From: Deltaproteobacteria bacterium
Lineage (GTDB): Bacteria > Myxococcota > Kuafuiibacteriia > Kuafuiibacteriales > Kuafuiibacteriaceae
Direction of reading: 5' to 3'
NCBI GenBank assembly: GCA_016703535.1
Contig: JADJBV010000001.1
Location: 5,508,001 to 5,572,000, forward strand
DNA: 64,000 nucleotides
The notes below the pieces were generated by a model, which was given only the letters and a program-made list of their open reading frames with translations, had not been told where the DNA came from and did no database searches. A program made the position numbers and the translations under genes. Position 1 is the first letter of the stretch. Every line of letters starts with the position of its first letter. This document shows, piece by piece, positions 25,321-35,418 of the stretch.

Positions 25321-28299
25321 GTGATCCGGCGCGACTCGACCTTTGGGCGATTGGGACGCGAGGTTCGACACTTCGCGAACCACACCCAACGGCTGCTGCG
25401 GGCCAGCCAACGTTGGCGGGCCGAGCTGCAGCTGGCCGAAGAGTGGAGCGAAGGGGCGGCGGCCTTGAGCGTCACGCCCCTTGATCCCGAGATCGCGCTG
25501 CGGGCGGTGGACAAGTTCGCGCGGGTACATCGACACGATCGGGCCGAGTTGTTGGGCGCATATTTTGCGCACCATCACCTGCGGCTGCAGGCGGAGCAGA
25601 GCCTGCACCTGCTGCGGGCCTTTCGCGACCAAGACCGCGAGCGTGCGGCGATCTTCCACGAGGCCCAAGAACACGCCGAAGGTGTCCGTCGCCGCTGGGT
25701 GGCCAGCCTGCTGGAGTTGACCATCTTGGCGGCGGCCCCTGAACTTTCCCGCCAGGACTTCGCCGCCTTCAACGTCGGGGCCTTGACCGATCACGAAGAC
25801 GTCGACCTGGCGATCGTGGTCCACTCGAATGAAGGCCAACAAGGCCTCGCCCAGGCTTTGGCCACCGTCAGTCGGACCTTCGTCCGCTACGCCTCCAAAA
25901 TTCAGCTCTTCTTGACCGAACAACTTTCGGTGGCCCGCACCGGGGCCCGCATCGAAGAGTACGCTCAGCTGCTGGAGCGCCCCGATCGAGGGGTGGTGGC
26001 AGTGATGCAACTTTTGGGCGCTCAGTTCCTTTGCGGGCACGAGCCCCTGGCCCGGGCCTTGGACGAACGGGTGATCCGGGCCTGCTACGCGGGTCAAGGA
26101 TCGCCGATGATCCACGAGTCCTTCCTGCGCGGCGTGATGGGTGAGCTGCGTTGGGCCTTGACCCCTCGAGGGGTGGCCGGTGTCTTGTCTCCCAAGCGCG
26201 AGATCTACGTGCCGGCCAAGTTGACCATCACCGCGCTGCGCGTGATCTACGGCGTCGAAGAGACTCAACCAGCGAAGGCGCTGCTGGCGATCGCCCAAAA
26301 AGCCCCCGAGATCGGGCCCAGCTGCCGGGCCTTGGCCGATCTCTTCGTTGAAAACGAGCTGCTCCGGGCCCTCTTGTTCCTCTACGTGTTCCCCAGCGAC
26401 GAGCTGGATCTGGTGGACCCTGGGATCCGAGCCGCGGGCCGCCGCGTCGCCTGGATCTTTGGGCTCGGTCTGGGCCGACCCGAGGGCCCAGACCGGCTCC
26501 ATCCGGCGTACGTGCGCCTCCGGCAAAAGGCGGTGCGGGCGATCGGCCCCCTGACCCAACGGATCGACGATCACCTCTCCCGGGTCTCGACCTTCCGCCA
26601 GATCGTGGTGCGCCAAGCGGATCTCCCGCCCCTCGACAACCTGGTGATCCACCTCCTGCAGGGGCTCGAACGCTACGAAGGCAGCGTCTTTTGGGAAGAG
26701 GTGGTCCAGCCGCTTTCGACCCAGCTGCCGTTGGGCGAACGCTTCGTCGAAGATCTCTCGCGCCTCGCGGCCAATGAACGAGCGGCGGTGGCCCGTCGTT
26801 ACCTGCGCCTGTTGGTGGTCGATCCGCCGGCGCTGATCGAGTTCTTGATCTTCCTCTCCCGGCGCGATCGAGCCGGTACCGTCGATCCACCCCGAGAATC
26901 GGCGGTGATCTACTGGGACGCCTTGCTCGAATACCTGGGCGCCGATCGGGAGGCTTTGCTCCAATTCACCCACGGCCTGGACACCGAAAGCACCTCGGAT
27001 GCGGTTTATCGCTGGGCCGTGGCCACCCCGCCCTTCCGCTTGGGGGCCTTGGCCGATCTCTTGGACGCCCACGAACTGGGCCCGCCGGGCTTCCGAGTGG
27101 CGCGTGCCCTTCGTTCCGTGGTGGTTTTGGTGCACCACCACTCCAACGCCATCGGCCGGATCTCCAGCCGCGTTTTGGGTCGCCAACCTGAGTTCGTCCC
27201 GCGGCTGGGCGACGCTCGCCGGCTGCAGGAGCTCTCAAGGGAGATCGGGCACGAGGCCACCCACGAACGTCGGCCGCGAGAGCAGATCGAGCTGTTGGGC
27301 GACGCGCTGGACGTGGTCGCTTTGCAAGCTGGGTTGACAGCGGTGTTGGAGGGGGCACCCGCCGGCCAAGACGCGGAACACACCCGAGCCGTGGACACTT
27401 ATGTCCGGGAGCTCTGGAAGGCGGGACAACGGGAGCTCTTGGTCGATGGCCAACCCCCGCCGGGGAGCAACGAACTCCACGGCCTCGGGATCTGGGTGAC
27501 CGGCGGTTACGGCCGCGGGGAGGCCTTCGGCGCGGACTGGGACTACCTAGCGATCTTGGATCCACCGAACCCGGAGTTGGCCCGCCACTACGGACGGGTG
27601 ATCCAACGGGTGTCGACGGCCATGGCCCGCCGAGGCCTCCACCCCCACAACCGCTTGATCGATCACTTCAACGCCTTCGTCGTCGATCTGCCCAGCCTGG
27701 AGCGCTACTTCGAGGCCCGCCGCCCCGAGACCTTCATCGACGAGGCCGAGGCTCTGGAGGCCCGTTTTTTTGTGGGTGATCCGGTGGTGGCCCGGGCCTT
27801 CGAGGAGCGGATCCGGGCGCCACTTTTTGGCCCGCGTCGAAACGCCTTCGTGACCGACGTGTTGCACGAACTTTCGGATCGCCGCCGCACACCGCCGCGG
27901 GGTCTCAACATCAAGTTGGGACCGGGAGGACTCCGAGAGATCCACTTGTTGTGGTTGGCGATCCGGGTCGTGGCCCAACTCCCGGCGCCCCTCTCTGACG
28001 CGTTGTTGCCCGAGGCGATCCGCGCCTTGCCCCAAGCCGCTGAAGATCTCCTGGCCCTGATGGACGCGAACCGCGAGCTGCGCCGAATCCGGGATCTGTA
28101 CCGACTGGTGGTGGCGATCGACGACGCCATGGAACCTGCGGCCGTGGTCGAGTTGGCCCGGGACCTCGAGCCCCTGCGTCTGGCGGGGTTTGGAGAGGGC
28201 TTCGAGGAGCGGCTCCACTCGCGGCTCGCCGACACCGCGGCTCGGGTGGATCGAGTGGCGACCATCTTGCGACGGCAGCTGGCTCGTTCCCGTCGTTGA
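25321..28299 (+). CDS. GlnD/GlnE-like nucleotidyltransferase
   Basis: I choose GTG 25321, 7 nt after the preceding stop; a GTG at 25261 would overlap that gene. The 992-residue protein has a nucleotidyltransferase motif near residue 727 (GGYGRGEAFGADWDYLAIL, the GG...DxD pattern). The GlnE/GlnD signature KLGPGGLREIHLLWL follows near 864, then the helical GlnD_UR_UTase region. Around residue 156 DHEDVDLAIVV may be a degenerate second nucleotidyltransferase. GlnE has two active domains with a linker; GlnD has HD and ACT domains, absent here. It may modify a regulatory protein in nitrogen or other signalling; the target is unknown. Confidence 0.75.
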   Translation: MIRRDSTFGRLGREVRHFANHTQRLLRASQRWRAELQLAEEWSEGAAALSVTPLDPEIALRAVDKFARVHRHDRAELLGAYFAHHHLRLQAEQSLHLLRAFRDQDRERAAIFHEAQEHAEGVRRRWVASLLELTILAAAPELSRQDFAAFNVGALTDHEDVDLAIVVHSNEGQQGLAQALATVSRTFVRYASKIQLFLTEQLSVARTGARIEEYAQLLERPDRGVVAVMQLLGAQFLCGHEPLARALDERVIRACYAGQGSPMIHESFLRGVMGELRWALTPRGVAGVLSPKREIYVPAKLTITALRVIYGVEETQPAKALLAIAQKAPEIGPSCRALADLFVENELLRALLFLYVFPSDELDLVDPGIRAAGRRVAWIFGLGLGRPEGPDRLHPAYVRLRQKAVRAIGPLTQRIDDHLSRVSTFRQIVVRQADLPPLDNLVIHLLQGLERYEGSVFWEEVVQPLSTQLPLGERFVEDLSRLAANERAAVARRYLRLLVVDPPALIEFLIFLSRRDRAGTVDPPRESAVIYWDALLEYLGADREALLQFTHGLDTESTSDAVYRWAVATPPFRLGALADLLDAHELGPPGFRVARALRSVVVLVHHHSNAIGRISSRVLGRQPEFVPRLGDARRLQELSREIGHEATHERRPREQIELLGDALDVVALQAGLTAVLEGAPAGQDAEHTRAVDTYVRELWKAGQRELLVDGQPPPGSNELHGLGIWVTGGYGRGEAFGADWDYLAILDPPNPELARHYGRVIQRVSTAMARRGLHPHNRLIDHFNAFVVDLPSLERYFEARRPETFIDEAEALEARFFVGDPVVARAFEERIRAPLFGPRRNAFVTDVLHELSDRRRTPPRGLNIKLGPGGLREIHLLWLAIRVVAQLPAPLSDALLPEAIRALPQAAEDLLALMDANRELRRIRDLYRLVVAIDDAMEPAAVVELARDLEPLRLAGFGEGFEERLHSRLADTAARVDRVATILRRQLARSRR

Positions 28300-28368
28300 A
28301 CGACCAAGCCTACGGACACCGACCGGTGCACTTGACAGGGATGGGCGGGCCGACGAGACCCAAGGGCG

Positions 28369-29517
28369 ATGGCACATCCGCTAGAGGATCCTCGACTCGA
28401 CTGGGAGCTGCTCCGCTCCTATCACTTCGACGAGGCCTTCTTCCGGGACGCGGTGGAGCGGCTCCGGGCCGGCACCCTCTCGGAGGCGACCGCGGTGATC
28501 TCCGGCAAGATCGAGCGGGTCAACGAGGTGGTGGACGTCCACTTCCAAGGGCCCGAGGTGGGGCCGATCCGAAGTTCGGGTGAAGCGGCGCTGCGCGAGG
28601 GCCGGATCGCGGTGGTGGTGCTCAACGGAGGCATGGCCACCCGCTTCGGCGGGGTGGTGAAGGGGGTGGTCGAGGTCTACGACGGCGCCTCCTTCTTGGC
28701 GCTCAAGGCCGCCGACGTGCGAGCCGCTGCGCTGCGCTACGGAAAGCCCGTCCCGCTGGTGTTGATGAACAGCTTCGCCACCCACGAAGCGACCATGGCC
28801 CACGCCGCCGCCCATCGGAACTTCGGCCTGGCGGAGGGCGAGTTCTACACCTTCCAGCAGTCGATCTCGGTCCGCCTCAACCCCGACACCAGCTTGTTCA
28901 TCGGCGACGATGGGCGGCCCAGCTATCACGCGCCCGGGCACGGTGATTTCTTCTCCTCCTTGCGCGGCTCAGGGGTCCTGTCGGCGTTGCGGGCCAGGGG
29001 CGTCGAAGAGGTGCTCTTCTCCAACGTGGACAACTTGGGGGCGACCGTTGATCCGGTGATCATCGGTCACCACCTGCAGCTGGGCCGGCCGATGACCGCC
29101 GAGGTCACCGAAAAGCGGAAGAACAGCGCCGGTGTTTGGGACAAAGGTGGCGCCCCGGCCCGGGTCGACGGCCGGCTGCAGCTGGTCGAAGGTTTCCGTT
29201 TCCCGAAAGACTTTCCGCAGGAAATGCTCCCGGACTTTTCGACCAACAACATGTTGTTCAACTTGGCCGCCATCGATCGGCCCTTGGACCTCGAGCGCCA
29301 CGTCGTGAAGAAGACGGTCGATGGCCGGCCGGCGCTCCAGCTCGAATCGATCACCTGCGAGGCCAGCGGCCTTTGGGGCGCCGAGGGACCCCTGCTGCCC
29401 CTCTCCCTGCTCCGGGTGCCGCGAGACGGGCCTAACGGGCGGTTTTTCCCGGTGAAAGAGCCTCCCGACCTGGAGGAGATGCGCCCGATCTTGAGAGAGC
29501 GGCTCAAGCCCCGTTGA
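28369..29517 (+). CDS. UDPGP-family UTP-sugar-1-phosphate uridylyltransferase
   Basis: Three hundred and eighty-two residues from ATG 28369. The nucleotide-binding loop LNGGMATRFGGVVKG (about residues 85-100) corresponds to the LNGG...G-x-K loop of eukaryotic-type UDP-glucose or UDP-N-acetylhexosamine pyrophosphorylases. PLVLMNSFATHEAT, an FSNVDNLGATVDP motif and a late lysine segment also fit. The likely reaction is UTP plus a sugar-1-phosphate giving UDP-sugar and pyrophosphate in the cytosol; glucose versus GlcNAc cannot be decided from sequence. It stands 69 nt downstream of the GlnD/E-like gene. Confidence 0.85.
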   Translation: MAHPLEDPRLDWELLRSYHFDEAFFRDAVERLRAGTLSEATAVISGKIERVNEVVDVHFQGPEVGPIRSSGEAALREGRIAVVVLNGGMATRFGGVVKGVVEVYDGASFLALKAADVRAAALRYGKPVPLVLMNSFATHEATMAHAAAHRNFGLAEGEFYTFQQSISVRLNPDTSLFIGDDGRPSYHAPGHGDFFSSLRGSGVLSALRARGVEEVLFSNVDNLGATVDPVIIGHHLQLGRPMTAEVTEKRKNSAGVWDKGGAPARVDGRLQLVEGFRFPKDFPQEMLPDFSTNNMLFNLAAIDRPLDLERHVVKKTVDGRPALQLESITCEASGLWGAEGPLLPLSLLRVPRDGPNGRFFPVKEPPDLEEMRPILRERLKPR

Positions 29518-29623
29518 ATATTTGGGTGTAAACCCTATTCGTGAGAGGGGTGTTTCCGAAATGATCGGCTCCTTCGTCACGTAGTACCTTGGGACGTCAC
29601 CCTCGGGTGGCTTGTTGCGTCCT

Positions 29624-31570
29624 ATGCGTCATCTCTTCCCCTTCGCTCTCCTCGGTCTGACCGCGTGTTACGTCGGGGGGTGGCCGGGCCTCGAGCCCCC
29701 CCGCGATCAGAGTGACGGCGGCATGGTGATCGACACGCCGGACACAGGTCCCGGCCGCTTCACCTTCCACGAAGACGTCGCGCCGATCTTGGAACGACGT
29801 TGTGGTCTCTGCCACGGCGCGAGCCCCAAGTTCGCGGCCACCACCGCCTTGGCGAGCTACGAAAATACCCAAGCCATGTACGAAGGTCAGCCCCTTTACA
29901 TGGCGATCGCCGAACGCGTGCGGGCCGAACAACACCGGATGCCGCCGCCGTCTCAACCCCAACTCTCCAACAGCGAGATCGGGATCATCGAGGAGTGGGC
30001 GCTCCACGGCGCCCCCGAGGGCACGCGCAACAGCCAATACACTTGGATCCGTGACGTCGAACCGATCGTGCGAGTGAAGTGTCAACTTTGCCACGGCCGG
30101 CCCCTGGTCGGCGGTGCGCCCTATCCGCTCCAGACCTACGCCGACGTCAAGGGCAACACGGTGGGCGGCATGCCGCTCTACGAGGTGATGGCCTTCCGAG
30201 TGGTCGCGCCACAGAACGCGATGCCGCCGCCGTCTCAGCCCCAGCTGACCGAAGAAGAGAAGCAGATCATCGCGACGTGGGCCTTGGCCGGGGCGCCCGA
30301 GGGTGAGGTGTCCGCGCCCACTTGGTATCAGGACGTGCAGCCGATCGTCGCTTCGCGTTGTAGTTTGTGCCACGGCAACCCGCCGGCTTTTGGCGCGCCG
30401 CGATCGATCCTGACCTGGGCCGACACTCAAGCCCTGCACCCGACCTTGAACATCCCGGTCCACGAGGTCATGGCCCAGCGGGTCGGAGCGCCGTCGAGCC
30501 CCATGCCCCCCGCGGCCCAGCCCCAACTCACCGCCGATCAGGTCGACGTGATCAAACGTTGGTCGGCCGCCGGAGCCCAAGAAGGGACCTATGTGCCGCC
30601 GCCGGACGGTGGCATGCCCGACGCTGGGTCGGTCCCGGACAGCGGGCTGATCATCCCGTGGCTGGACGGCGGCACCTCGCCTTCACCAGGACCCGGCCTC
30701 CGCTTCTTGGACACCCACGCTCGCCTCGACGAGACCAACAACGTCCCGTACACGATGCAGGTCACCGACACCGAATACGCCTGTTGGTCGTATCGAGTCG
30801 GCGGTTCGGGCACCCAACACGCGGTCTACTTCGAGCCGATCCTCGACAACATTCCGCGCATCCACCACGTCATGTTGTTCCTGGATCGCAGCGGCGCTGA
30901 GACCAGCGAAGAGCCGGTGGGCCCGACCTCCTGCCTGGGATTCCCGTTCCAAGCCGACGGCATCAACTTGGCCGACTTCATCGCCGGCTGGTTCCCGGGT
31001 CGAGGCCCGGACTGGTTGCCCGACGGCGTGGGCGTGGACCTCCAGCCCTCGGATCGGATCATCGTCCAGATGCACTACGACAACGTGACCGAGCCCAACC
31101 TGACGGACTTCTCCGGCTTCCGCACCCTGATCACCAACGAAGCCGGCCTACAAAACGCCGGCGTCCTCGGCAGCGGCTACATCTGGCTCAATTCGCTCAA
31201 CGGCACCAACGAAACCCGAGAAACCACCTGCACGGTGAACCGGGCCTTCACCGGTTTTGCGGTCATCCCGCACATGCACGCCTACGGCACCCGAATCGTC
31301 TTCGATGTTCAACGGGCCGGCACCAGCCAGTGGCAGGTGGTCACCGAGATCCCGGCTTGGAGCTTCGACGACCAGCCGATCGTGCCGGTGGCCACCAATC
31401 TGCAGCGCTTCAACCCGGGTGACCGCCTCCGCACCCGTTGTTTCTGGAACACCCGCGGCAACACCGTCCGCCAAGGCGAAGCTTCTCAGGACGAGATGTG
31501 CTTCAACTTCCTCTACCACTACCCGCTGATCCCGGACGCCTTCACCTCCTGCGTCGAGACCGGGCCGTAG
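29624..31570 (+). CDS. three-CxxCH lipoprotein fused to PHM-type copper monooxygenase
   Basis: ATG 29624 is preferred over TTG 29612 because it begins the lipoprotein signal MRHLFPFALLGLTAC. Three cytochrome-c-like modules of about 90 residues follow, each with a CxxCH (CGLCHG, CQLCHG, CSLCHG) and a downstream MPPPSQPQL or MPPAAQPQL that could give the axial Met. After a DGG/DSG linker comes a copper type II, ascorbate-dependent monooxygenase-like domain. It has HH in RIHHVMLF, HMHAYG and a late Met in DEMCFNFLYHY, the usual Cu-H and Cu-M ligands. The hemes may supply the electrons that ascorbate supplies in animals. Substrate unknown. Confidence 0.85.
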   Translation: MRHLFPFALLGLTACYVGGWPGLEPPRDQSDGGMVIDTPDTGPGRFTFHEDVAPILERRCGLCHGASPKFAATTALASYENTQAMYEGQPLYMAIAERVRAEQHRMPPPSQPQLSNSEIGIIEEWALHGAPEGTRNSQYTWIRDVEPIVRVKCQLCHGRPLVGGAPYPLQTYADVKGNTVGGMPLYEVMAFRVVAPQNAMPPPSQPQLTEEEKQIIATWALAGAPEGEVSAPTWYQDVQPIVASRCSLCHGNPPAFGAPRSILTWADTQALHPTLNIPVHEVMAQRVGAPSSPMPPAAQPQLTADQVDVIKRWSAAGAQEGTYVPPPDGGMPDAGSVPDSGLIIPWLDGGTSPSPGPGLRFLDTHARLDETNNVPYTMQVTDTEYACWSYRVGGSGTQHAVYFEPILDNIPRIHHVMLFLDRSGAETSEEPVGPTSCLGFPFQADGINLADFIAGWFPGRGPDWLPDGVGVDLQPSDRIIVQMHYDNVTEPNLTDFSGFRTLITNEAGLQNAGVLGSGYIWLNSLNGTNETRETTCTVNRAFTGFAVIPHMHAYGTRIVFDVQRAGTSQWQVVTEIPAWSFDDQPIVPVATNLQRFNPGDRLRTRCFWNTRGNTVRQGEASQDEMCFNFLYHYPLIPDAFTSCVETGP

Positions 31571-31575
31571 TCAGG

Positions 31576-31649
31576 GGGGCCCGGTCCGGCAAAGCCGGCC
31601 CACCCCTCTACGCCCGCTGGGGCGGGCTGCGCGCCTTCGGCTTGCCAGA
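31576..31649 (+). repeat. 74-bp intergenic direct repeat, copy 1
   Basis: From GGGGCCCGGTC to CTTGCCAGA, it matches 31945-32019 with one substitution and one indel. It has internal dyads (CCGGC-AAA-GCCGG and CCCC-N-GGGG) and could fold in RNA. It begins 5 nt after the monooxygenase stop, so it may act as a terminator. Confidence 0.75.
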
Positions 31650-31664
31650 ACTTGGGGGCCCGGT

Positions 31665-31947
31665 CCCAATACCGGTCAGTTTAGCCTTCGTTTCGAGGTG
31701 GATGGTGGTGTCGCTGGAGCCAGGGCTTCTTGGGACTCTTCCTGGTTTCCTGGCTTCCTAAGCGGTTTTGCCGGCGGCGCCCCGGACACGAGATCGCAGG
31801 CGCGGCATCGAGGAGGGATTGGACACCGCTTAGGAATGCAGGAACCTAGGAGCCCGAGGCATTGGGCCCTCGAAAGCGAGCCTTGAAGCACAGTCCCGAG
31901 AGGCGTTCGGCCTCCCCTCGAAAACCGGCTAACTGATCGGTATTGGG
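31665..31947. mobile_element. MITE-like inverted-repeat element (candidate)
   Basis: The arms 31665-31686 (CCCAATACCGGTCAGTTTAGCC) and 31927-31947 are reverse complements with two differences. Weaker similarity (TTTCGAGG against CCTCGAAA) continues inwards. The interior 240 bp has no ORF and holds a second imperfect inverted repeat at 31746-31766/31825-31845. Non-autonomous element or large RNA hairpin are both possible. No transposase is nearby and no target duplication is obvious. Confidence 0.45.
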
Positions 31948-32019
31948 GCCCGGTCGCGGCAAAGCCGGCCCACCCCTCTACGCCCGATGGGGCGGGCTGC
32001 GCGCCTTCGGCTTGCCAGA
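31945..32019 (+). repeat. 74-bp intergenic direct repeat, copy 2
   Basis: Second copy of the unit at 31576, lying at the other side of the inverted-repeat element. The two copies therefore flank it in direct orientation, with about 295 bp between them. Confidence 0.75.
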
Positions 32020-32242
32020 GTGTCCCGGGTCAACGCGGTCGGTCGCGGCCGCTTGCCTGAGGGCTCGCGCGGTCGGATCAACCGCTGAGGAAAGCAGGGA
32101 TCGAGGAAGGGCCAACACCAAGGCCTTGGCCAGTGGATCCGGCCTTCCTGCCTTCCTGGCTTCCTAAGCGATCTTCCGGCGCGCCTCGGATTGCCAGAGG
32201 CCTCTCGGGTCAACGAGGCGTCGACCGCCTTCGAACGCGCGC

Positions 32243-33538
32243 TTAGCGCCGGCCGTCCCAGTTGCCGCCCAGATCGGTCGATAGCAGGAAGCGGAAGCGG
32301 CCGTCGATGCGATCGGCTCCGCTCGGGGCGTTGAGGTCCTCGAGCAGCTCGGCGGTGTTGACGCCGTTGTTGGGGTTCAGGTCTCGGGCTAGGCCGCGTT
32401 GGTCGAACTCGAAGGCCTCGATGCCGACCGCGACGTTGGCGATGCCGTTGATCACGCCGTCGATGGTGTCGTCGCAGGCGTCCTCGACCGAAGCTTGAGC
32501 GGCCAACGCCAACAGGTTGTTGAGGCCCAGGCTGTTGCGCGCGAAGTCGTAGGCCCGTTGGCCCAGGCCGGGGCAATCCACGGCGGCGCGCAGAGCGTCT
32601 CTCAGGGTCGGGTAAGGCGTGGCCACGTTGGTCACGATGTTGAGCACCAACAGCACCAACTTCTGCATCTCGAGCTCGACGGAGCGGTTGGACCAGATGA
32701 AGTCCGCCGCGGGCACGCCCGCGTTGAGGGTGCCGTTGAAGGGCTGGATGTAGACCTGCACGTCGACGTTGCCCGAAGGGGTCCCGATCGGCGTCGGCGA
32801 GTTGGTGATCGGGATGGGCACCCGGGCGCACTGGGGCCAGTTGGGATCGTTGCGGCCACCCGGGCAACGATCGATCAGGCGCACGTAGAAGACCGACCAG
32901 GCCTCGGTGCCGTGGATCGCGGTGGTCGGATCGGTGGGCGCAAGCGGCGGGTCTTGGGTGATGAACATGGTGCCCACGGCCTCGAACTCGTCCATCAGGT
33001 TGGCCACGGTGTTCAGCGCGTCGACCAGGTCGACGACCCACATCGGCACGTACTGCGAGATCACCGCTTGGATCAGCGCATCGAGAGGCGGAAAGCCAGT
33101 GTCGATGTTGCCGGAGAGGGCCTGGTCGATGAAGTCGAGGCCGTCAGCGATGCCGGAGATGCCGAACAAGTAGCCTGAGACATCGAAGACGTAGCGGGTG
33201 TTGTATTGGGCGGGCGAACGGAGATCCAAGAAGACGCTGGGTGGTGGAGGCACGCCACTGTCGGGGGCCCCGGTGTCGGGTGCGCCGCTGTCAGCCACCC
33301 CACCGTCGTTGTCGGCGCCGCCGTCGAGGTCGCCCGTTGGGATCCCAGAGTCCTCGAGCGGATCGCCGGGCCCGGAGTCGGAGCGGACGCCCGAGTCGAG
33401 GCGGTAGTTGCCTTCGCTGCAATTGGTGAGGTCTTGGCACTCCTCGGGTTGAAAGCCCGAGACCGGCGCCAAAGCGTCCTCTTCGCAGGCGAGCGAAAGC
33501 AGAAAGAGCAGGCCGAGCCCAACTCGAGTGCGTGACAT
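32243..33538 (-). CDS. predicted lipoprotein with DSG/DGG linker
   Basis: ATG 33538 starts a clean lipoprotein signal (RVGLGLLFLLSLAC); a reading from 33631 would bury it. A GTG at 33547 is better spaced from the GGAGG upstream and remains possible. Of 431 residues, about 20-100 form a low-complexity Asp/Ser/Gly/Pro linker (SGAPDTGAPDSGVPPPP). The remaining 330 residues are a globular domain with one Cys pair and hydrophobic helices. I recognise no family. It is the last gene of the minus-strand block and ends beside the repeat cluster. Confidence 0.72.
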   Translation of the reverse strand: MSRTRVGLGLLFLLSLACEEDALAPVSGFQPEECQDLTNCSEGNYRLDSGVRSDSGPGDPLEDSGIPTGDLDGGADNDGGVADSGAPDTGAPDSGVPPPPSVFLDLRSPAQYNTRYVFDVSGYLFGISGIADGLDFIDQALSGNIDTGFPPLDALIQAVISQYVPMWVVDLVDALNTVANLMDEFEAVGTMFITQDPPLAPTDPTTAIHGTEAWSVFYVRLIDRCPGGRNDPNWPQCARVPIPITNSPTPIGTPSGNVDVQVYIQPFNGTLNAGVPAADFIWSNRSVELEMQKLVLLVLNIVTNVATPYPTLRDALRAAVDCPGLGQRAYDFARNSLGLNNLLALAAQASVEDACDDTIDGVINGIANVAVGIEAFEFDQRGLARDLNPNNGVNTAELLEDLNAPSGADRIDGRFRFLLSTDLGGNWDGRR

Positions 33539-33699
33539 CCTGTTCACTGCTCCTCCCCCAGACGAGCGTGGCCGAACGTGTCGGCCCAGCCCAACAGCCC
33601 TATCATGGTGTGGCACGACCGCCACGAACACCCTCGGCCATCCTGCCGACCCCGGTCCAAGTTGGGGTGGTCCGGCGGACGGGAAGGTTCGCGGGCTAA

Positions 33700-34842
<1,143 letters not shown>

Positions 34843-34875
34843 CGCCGGCTCATTTTCACGGCCGAGGGCCGACGG

Positions 34876-35406
34876 TCAACGTTCGTCGCTCTTGATCACC
34901 GGCGAGATCCCCAGGGCCTCGAGTTCGACGGCCACCCCACGGGTGAAGGCCTGTTCGCCGTGGGCGCGGAAGACCTGCTCGACCACCCGCTTGGCGTTGG
35001 CCAACTTCTCGGCGAAGAAGCTCCGTTGTTCGTCCTCGTTTTTGGCGACGATCGCTCGGGCGTACCAGGGCGGGTCCCAGTAGTTCATGTCGGCGATCAA
35101 GGTGCCGCCCTGGTCGGGTTCACAGGTCAACAACCGCACCGCACCCTTGACGGGGAAGGTGTGGCACTCGTCTTCCACCAAACGTTCGACCTCGTAGCGG
35201 GTGGTCTTGAACTCCAGGCCGATGGCGTGGCGCCCCTGGCGAACTTGGATCTCGTATTGAGCGCCGGCCCGCAACCGCTGGCCCTTGTGGCTGCACCACT
35301 CGCGACGGCGTTGGGCGCTGACCCAGCGGAGATGATCCAGCTCGGTGAAGAACCGAAACACCACACTCGGTGGGGCTTCGATGAAGGTGCGGGCCTCGAT
35401 CTTCAC
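34876..35406 (-). CDS. SRPBCC (START-like) domain protein
   Basis: ATG 35406, 176 residues. The N-terminus MKIEARTFIEAPPSVVFRFF is the first strand and helix of the SRPBCC fold. Alternating strands (YEIQVRQG, FKTTRYEVERL, GGTLIADMNYWDP) and a long C-terminal helix complete the helix-grip barrel that binds hydrophobic ligands. No catalytic residue can be named. It lies between a dehydrogenase and a small lipoprotein on the same strand with short gaps, compatible with co-transcription. Confidence 0.8.
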   Translation of the reverse strand: MKIEARTFIEAPPSVVFRFFTELDHLRWVSAQRRREWCSHKGQRLRAGAQYEIQVRQGRHAIGLEFKTTRYEVERLVEDECHTFPVKGAVRLLTCEPDQGGTLIADMNYWDPPWYARAIVAKNEDEQRSFFAEKLANAKRVVEQVFRAHGEQAFTRGVAVELEALGISPVIKSDER

Positions 35407-35418
35407 CGGCCAGCTAAC

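Larger units (their letters stand above)
31571..32242. other. gene-free repeat cluster
   Basis: This is the only long stretch without a credible gene. It contains two near-identical 74-bp units, a third partial unit near 32179-32228 and a ~283-bp inverted-repeat element. It also holds two pairs of imperfect inverted repeats built on TTCCTGGCTTCCTAAGCG, at 31746-31766 with 31825-31845 and at 32081-32110 with 32152-32172. No ORF has family signals here, and third-position bias is absent. Confidence 0.7.

Noticed and set aside
24940..27186. 748-residue minus-strand open frame
   Set aside because: Antisense to the GlnD/E-like and copper-storage genes, whose motifs are clear; its own sequence is Gln/His/Arg-rich without domain features.
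31571..32242. CRISPR-like array in the repeat cluster
   Set aside because: There are only two or three long repeat units with unequal spacing, no 20-40 bp spacers and no cas genes.
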